Shown: in pieces, positions 60,876 through 64,000 of the stretch | Position numbering within the stretch: the stretch's first letter is position 1 | How the letters are laid out: each line of letters opens with the position of its first letter | NCBI RefSeq assembly: GCF_022549495.1 | Contig: NZ_JAKZGD010000005.1 | Span: 62,001-126,000 of the forward strand | Reading direction: 5' to 3' | Origin: Acinetobacter sp. ANC 4805 | GTDB taxonomy: Bacteria > Pseudomonadota > Gammaproteobacteria > Pseudomonadales > Moraxellaceae | DNA: 64,000 nt | Made by a program: the position numbers and the translations under genes | The notes under the pieces: model-generated | The model's database searches: none | Told to the model about the DNA's origin: nothing | What the model saw: only the letters and a program-made list of their open reading frames with translations

Positions 60876-61373
60876 ATGAACTTTCTAAAACGATCAGCCC
60901 TTGTCACGGTATTTTCTGCTCTTGGTTTATCAACCGTACACGCTGATGAGGTTGCAACTCTACCGACCATTCGTGTTATGGCAGAGTCTGAGTTACGTGA
61001 GGAGGTCGGACCTGTTCCATTTCAAGAAGATGAAAAGGTACGCCAAGCACTTCAGCATCGTATCTATAAAACCCATACAGATATGCAAAATGCAGGAATT
61101 AGCGAGATCACTGGTGGCATTGAATATGAACCACAAGTGCCGTCAGGCTTGTCTCAAGTTTCACCTGAGTTACAGCAGTATATTTTAGCTGTTGCTTCGG
61201 GTTTTCAATCATCTGATCCAACCAATGGTCTATTTAGAATACTAGAACCCCTGAACATTAATCGAAACAATATCGATGGGATTCGGGATGGCACGATCAA
61301 AGTGAATGTAGATGATATTTTAAGATTACAGCAGCAAATCCAATATGGTTTAAAAGACTTTAGACAGCCATAG
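60876..61373 (+). CDS. Periplasmic protein of unknown function
   Basis: 165 aa. Signal peptide FLKRSALVTVFSALGLSTVHA, then DEVATLPTIRVMAESELREE, a start like that of some TonB-dependent receptors or their plug regions, but no barrel follows. The ATG at 60876 has GGAG 8 nt upstream. Single gene. Confidence 0.68.
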   Translation: MNFLKRSALVTVFSALGLSTVHADEVATLPTIRVMAESELREEVGPVPFQEDEKVRQALQHRIYKTHTDMQNAGISEITGGIEYEPQVPSGLSQVSPELQQYILAVASGFQSSDPTNGLFRILEPLNINRNNIDGIRDGTIKVNVDDILRLQQQIQYGLKDFRQP

Positions 61374-61388
61374 CTTCTATCGTTGAAG

Positions 61389-61415
61389 TTAAAAATCCCC
61401 GCATATTGCGGGGGA
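61389..61415 (-). terminator. Terminator of the PH-domain gene
   Basis: ATCCCCGCA/TGCGGGGGAT stem; on the minus strand it is followed by TTTTTAAC. Confidence 0.8.
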
Positions 61416-61423
61416 TCTCTATC

Positions 61424-62047
61424 TTATTGTTTTAGGTAACGTTCAAAAATTGCAGAAAAATCATAATTCTCAATTTGTTTACGACGTTCAGTAAACTTAT
61501 TTTCAACTTGAATGGTGGTCTGAGAAATAATGTCAGGTAAGTTCAATAGAATTTGTTCTGGTAATTCACGCAGAGAAAACATGTTATTCACAGCTTGTTG
61601 AGTGATTACTAACGAATTCATTTGGCGTTCAATTTCTTTGCATGCTTCACCGATACTAAATAGAGCTTTATATAGATCACGGACTTTTTCAATTTGTGAT
61701 TTTTCAATATCAATTGAATAAGCTGCCCCTGCGAGTTGGAACTTGAGTTCAACGTCCCGATCAATTGTACCTGCTGTTTCTAGAAGCACCCGACTGATCT
61801 GATAGTGTTTATATGGATAGCGATTCAATGTCCGTTTTTTGCTGACCGCACTTGTACCATCTAGATGAATGAAAGCAGTATTGGTAAAGCAGTATTCATC
61901 GGTTTTTGCTTTGATCAAAAAGAAAATCTTTTCATTGTCTTCATGGAAAATATAGTCATCAATATCGGTCTTATCATAATCTTTAGGCTCAATAATTTTA
62001 CCGATATCACTAGTTCCCATTAGATCGGCTGCCATATTTTTAAACAT
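61424..62047 (-). CDS. PH-domain protein, YvbH-like
   Basis: 207 aa. An N-terminal bacterial PH-like domain with KIFFLIKAKTDEYCFTNTAFIHLDG and YPYKHYQISRVLLETAG, typical of the bPH family, and a C-terminal helical extension as in YvbH. Often described as membrane-lipid or oligomer-related; role unknown. No signal peptide. Confidence 0.75.
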   Translation of the reverse strand: MFKNMAADLMGTSDIGKIIEPKDYDKTDIDDYIFHEDNEKIFFLIKAKTDEYCFTNTAFIHLDGTSAVSKKRTLNRYPYKHYQISRVLLETAGTIDRDVELKFQLAGAAYSIDIEKSQIEKVRDLYKALFSIGEACKEIERQMNSLVITQQAVNNMFSLRELPEQILLNLPDIISQTTIQVENKFTERRKQIENYDFSAIFERYLKQ

Positions 62048-62400
62048 TTTTAGAACCTTATATTTTTTGGAAAAATGATCTTAATCTGATGTCGCTTTAT
62101 TTGTCTATAGGCTTTCTTTAAGTTGAATAGTGGTTTGAATTTTCTAATAATTTTAGTTGGTTAGGAATAACTGACGATAAGCGGAGTTATTTTTCTCACG
62201 TATTTAAGAATTAAACACGTTTGATAATTGTCGTGATACTTTATTAATACCGATTTTCGAATCGTTGAAAGTATTGGAGAGTTGCATCGGGTCGATGCAT
62301 AGTGTAATTAAACAGCATTTTGTGATGTTGGTGGAGCAAGCGAGTCATAACTACTGATATTTATAATCTATTTGATAGGGTTTAATGGATTACTTTTATT
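62048..62400 (+). other. Gap containing the fadA relic
   Basis: No gene. Positions 62178-62268 match the real fadA 3' end (listed separately). A GCATCGGGTCGATGC hairpin lies at about 62284-62300. Confidence 0.5.
62178..62268 (-). pseudogene. Decayed copy of the fadA 3' end and terminator half
   Basis: From ATAAGCGG onwards this stretch parallels 63811-63880. The central 32 bases, TTTTTCTCACGTATTTAAGA followed by ATTAAACACGTT, are identical to those at the true fadA stop, and identity falls off further into coding sequence. Read on the minus strand it gives a broken version of ATIIERV-stop. It is a displaced or duplicated gene end. Confidence 0.75.
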
Positions 62401-62865
62401 ATGAATGATTTTGAAACAAATGGTTATTTAACATGTACTGAATGTAGTTCTTTGAATAGAGTGAAGAATCTTAGTGATCAAGGTATTTATAAATGTGGTA
62501 CCTGTAAAAGTACTATAATGATCGTAAGCAAGGAAAAGAAAAGTGGTGGATGGGGAGCGATAGTTGTAATTTCGATTTCTATTGGAATTACTGGTTATTT
62601 GGGAGTTGATAAAATTCATGAGATGCTTAAACTGGAAGAGATTAGTTATTCTAAATTGAAAACGACATGGACAGAAGCGCAAATACAGCACTTTGATATG
62701 AAATGTAAAGCAAGTTTTACAACGAGTAAGCCTAATTGGTCTGCTGAGAAAATTGCTAAAACTTGTACTTGTTATGTTAGCTTTATTGTAGAGAATACAG
62801 ATTTTCCAATATGGGGTAAGTTAAGTGACGGTATTGTAAGTACTGGAGATAAAAAATGTCGATAG
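62401..62865 (+). CDS. Zinc-ribbon membrane protein of unknown function
   Basis: 154 aa. An N-terminal zinc ribbon with Cys12-x2-Cys15 and Cys32-x2-Cys35, one membrane helix (about 50-68), then a domain with KCKASF, KTCTCYVSF and a final Cys that could form disulfides. The topology suggests a sensor or anchor with ribbon inside and Cys domain outside. It overlaps the next gene by 10 nt. Confidence 0.68.
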   Translation: MNDFETNGYLTCTECSSLNRVKNLSDQGIYKCGTCKSTIMIVSKEKKSGGWGAIVVISISIGITGYLGVDKIHEMLKLEEISYSKLKTTWTEAQIQHFDMKCKASFTTSKPNWSAEKIAKTCTCYVSFIVENTDFPIWGKLSDGIVSTGDKKCR

Positions 62866-63164
62866 ATGATATTAAACAGAATGAGCAAGTGACCAAGTTT
62901 TTGGAACTACTGGAAGCTTGTTATAACGGCAAATTAAAGCAGTTTAGTGATGATTTTTCTGATTCGGATTCAACTTTTTATGAAAAATTAAAAAAAGAAG
63001 TACAGCGCTCCAAAGTAGGTGAAATTTCAGCTAAAAAGGAAGATATTTTTAAAAAATATAATTTTTTCTTAGAGTATAGGCTTTGGGAGGAGAATAATAC
63101 TGATAAGAAAATGAAGAAATTTGACTTTAACGTTGATGGATTAATTAAAAGTATATGCAAATAA
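62856..63164 (+). CDS. Small acidic/lysine-rich protein of unknown function
   Basis: 102 aa, soluble, no Cys motif beyond two residues, starting MSIDDIKQNEQVTKFLELLE. GGAG lies 6-8 nt upstream of the ATG, inside the previous gene, so the two are coupled. AT-rich compared with the core genes. No family recognised. Confidence 0.6.
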   Translation: MSIDDIKQNEQVTKFLELLEACYNGKLKQFSDDFSDSDSTFYEKLKKEVQRSKVGEISAKKEDIFKKYNFFLEYRLWEENNTDKKMKKFDFNVDGLIKSICK

Positions 63165-63167
63165 GGA

Positions 63168-63185
63168 AGGGAGCAAAAGCTCCCT
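63168..63185. other. Hairpin between convergent genes
   Basis: AGGGAGC/GCTCCCT with AAAA loop; no T run on either strand, so termination is not certain. Confidence 0.5.
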
Positions 63186-63192
63186 AATAGGG

Positions 63193-63696
63193 TTATTTAC
63201 ATGCTCCTGGAACACGGCACGCACAACTGGATGGAGCATGGCATGCATGATCATCTCCACATCTTGCTGCTATTGTAAAATCTGGATATGGACCAAACCA
63301 TATTTCGTATAATTCTTTTGTTCGTTGAAACGTATTTTCTAAGTTTTGTTGATCTAACTCATCATGAATTCCAAAATATGGATAATGATGTAGGTAGGTT
63401 CCAAATACTTTTAAACAATCCATTTGATAGTTTCTTGTATCTAAAATATGAGCATGCCAGAACTCATCTACTAATTTGTTTGGTACAAATGTTTCTTTTG
63501 GATAAAAATATTTAAGAGCTAAAAATCTTTTATATTCTTGCTCAGCAAACTGACATACGTTTTTTGACATAACAGCTTCTTTAGCTGACGTAAGTTTAAA
63601 CTTTAATTTGTCAAAATTTAAAGCCTCGATAGATGCAGGTAAAATAGTGCTTTGTAGAGTTGTATCAATTGTTAAATTAACTGCTAAATGTGTCAT
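63193..63696 (-). CDS. GRDP-like (glycine-rich-domain-protein-like) protein with a Cys tail
   Basis: 167 aa, soluble. The core DEFWHAHILDTRNYQ (residues 77-91) and YLHHYPYFGIHDE (101-113) match the GRDP-like family (PF07173 by memory), with conserved His and Asp residues. The C-terminus ends in a Cys tail (Cys146, 152, 158, 160, 166; spacing x5, x5, x1, x5) with Pro/Ala/His between, which looks like a metal site or disulfide knot. Convergent with the zinc-ribbon pair and next to fadA. Confidence 0.75.
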   Translation of the reverse strand: MTHLAVNLTIDTTLQSTILPASIEALNFDKLKFKLTSAKEAVMSKNVCQFAEQEYKRFLALKYFYPKETFVPNKLVDEFWHAHILDTRNYQMDCLKVFGTYLHHYPYFGIHDELDQQNLENTFQRTKELYEIWFGPYPDFTIAARCGDDHACHAPSSCACRVPGACK

Positions 63697-63810
63697 GGGC
63701 TTATCCTTTTCGAATGCTTAAGGTTTTGTAGTGATTAAGCTACGAAAGGAATATTGCCAGTTTAAGTATATTCAAAAAGGGACAAATACGGGACAAAAGA
63801 AAACCCCGCA

Positions 63811-64000
<190 letters not shown>

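Noticed and set aside
60864..62345. Shared GGAGCAAGCGA 11-mer at about 60867 and 62331
   Set aside because: Similarity does not extend beyond the 11 bases, so it is treated as chance.

Overview
The window comes from a low-to-moderate GC gammaproteobacterium and matches Acinetobacter in gene content and order: xerD-dsbC-hom, argH next to an AlgZ/AlgR-type pair and hemCD, a type II secretion locus limited to gspN-gspC-gspD, and gph-trpE. The genus call is inference from synteny and protein character. The species cannot be fixed from the sequence alone.

Layout: 1-2.6 kb (minus strand) holds hom (partial), a DsbC-type lipoprotein and xerD. 2.67-5.2 kb is a Fur-box-controlled feoA-feoB iron(II) uptake operon with a small Cys-rich membrane partner. 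5.2-8.4 kb has a small membrane protein, then murD and ftsW. 8.4-13.8 kb (minus) carries gluQ, dksA, a cpdA-like phosphodiesterase, a Nudix ADP-sugar hydrolase and thiC behind a TPP riboswitch. 13.9-17.2 kb has phoU, a decayed DUF2185 gene split by a 190-bp MITE-like element, a candidate small RNA, yggX and argH. 17.3-23.5 kb has the histidine kinase/response regulator pair, then hemC-hemD-hemX-hemY and a thioesterase. 23.9-29.7 kb has an H-NS-like protein, gspN-C-D, an FHA protein and gph. trpE follows, with a possible leader peptide.

31.3-45.6 kb is the core translation/transcription locus: tRNA-Thr, Tyr, Gly, Thr, tuf, a degenerate tRNA-Trp relic, secE, nusG, rplK, rplA, rplJ, rplL, rpoB and rpoC. 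A dispersed palindromic repeat lies between rpoB and rpoC. 45.6-53.8 kb is a set of single genes: two alpha/beta hydrolases, a glycine-zipper lipoprotein, a DUF4442 protein, an NhaC-like antiporter, an OmpW-like porin, an LprI-like periplasmic protein and htpG. 53.8-64 kb is accessory-like. It holds two tandem barrel-type paralogues, a 61-aa plus 480-aa gene pair of unknown function, a FrnE-type oxidoreductase, several envelope proteins of unknown function, and a small segment of three genes. That segment lies between the true 3' end of fadA and a decayed duplicate of it.

Most genes are housekeeping. The less usual signals are the tRNA-Trp relic at its ancestral position, the MITE with target-site duplication inside the DUF2185 pseudogene, the candidate sRNA beside it, the trpE leader ORF with a complementary arm near the trpE start, and the fadA-flanked insertion carrying a Cys-tailed GRDP-like protein. 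No CRISPR array, rRNA operon, transposase, integrase or recognisable defence system was found.
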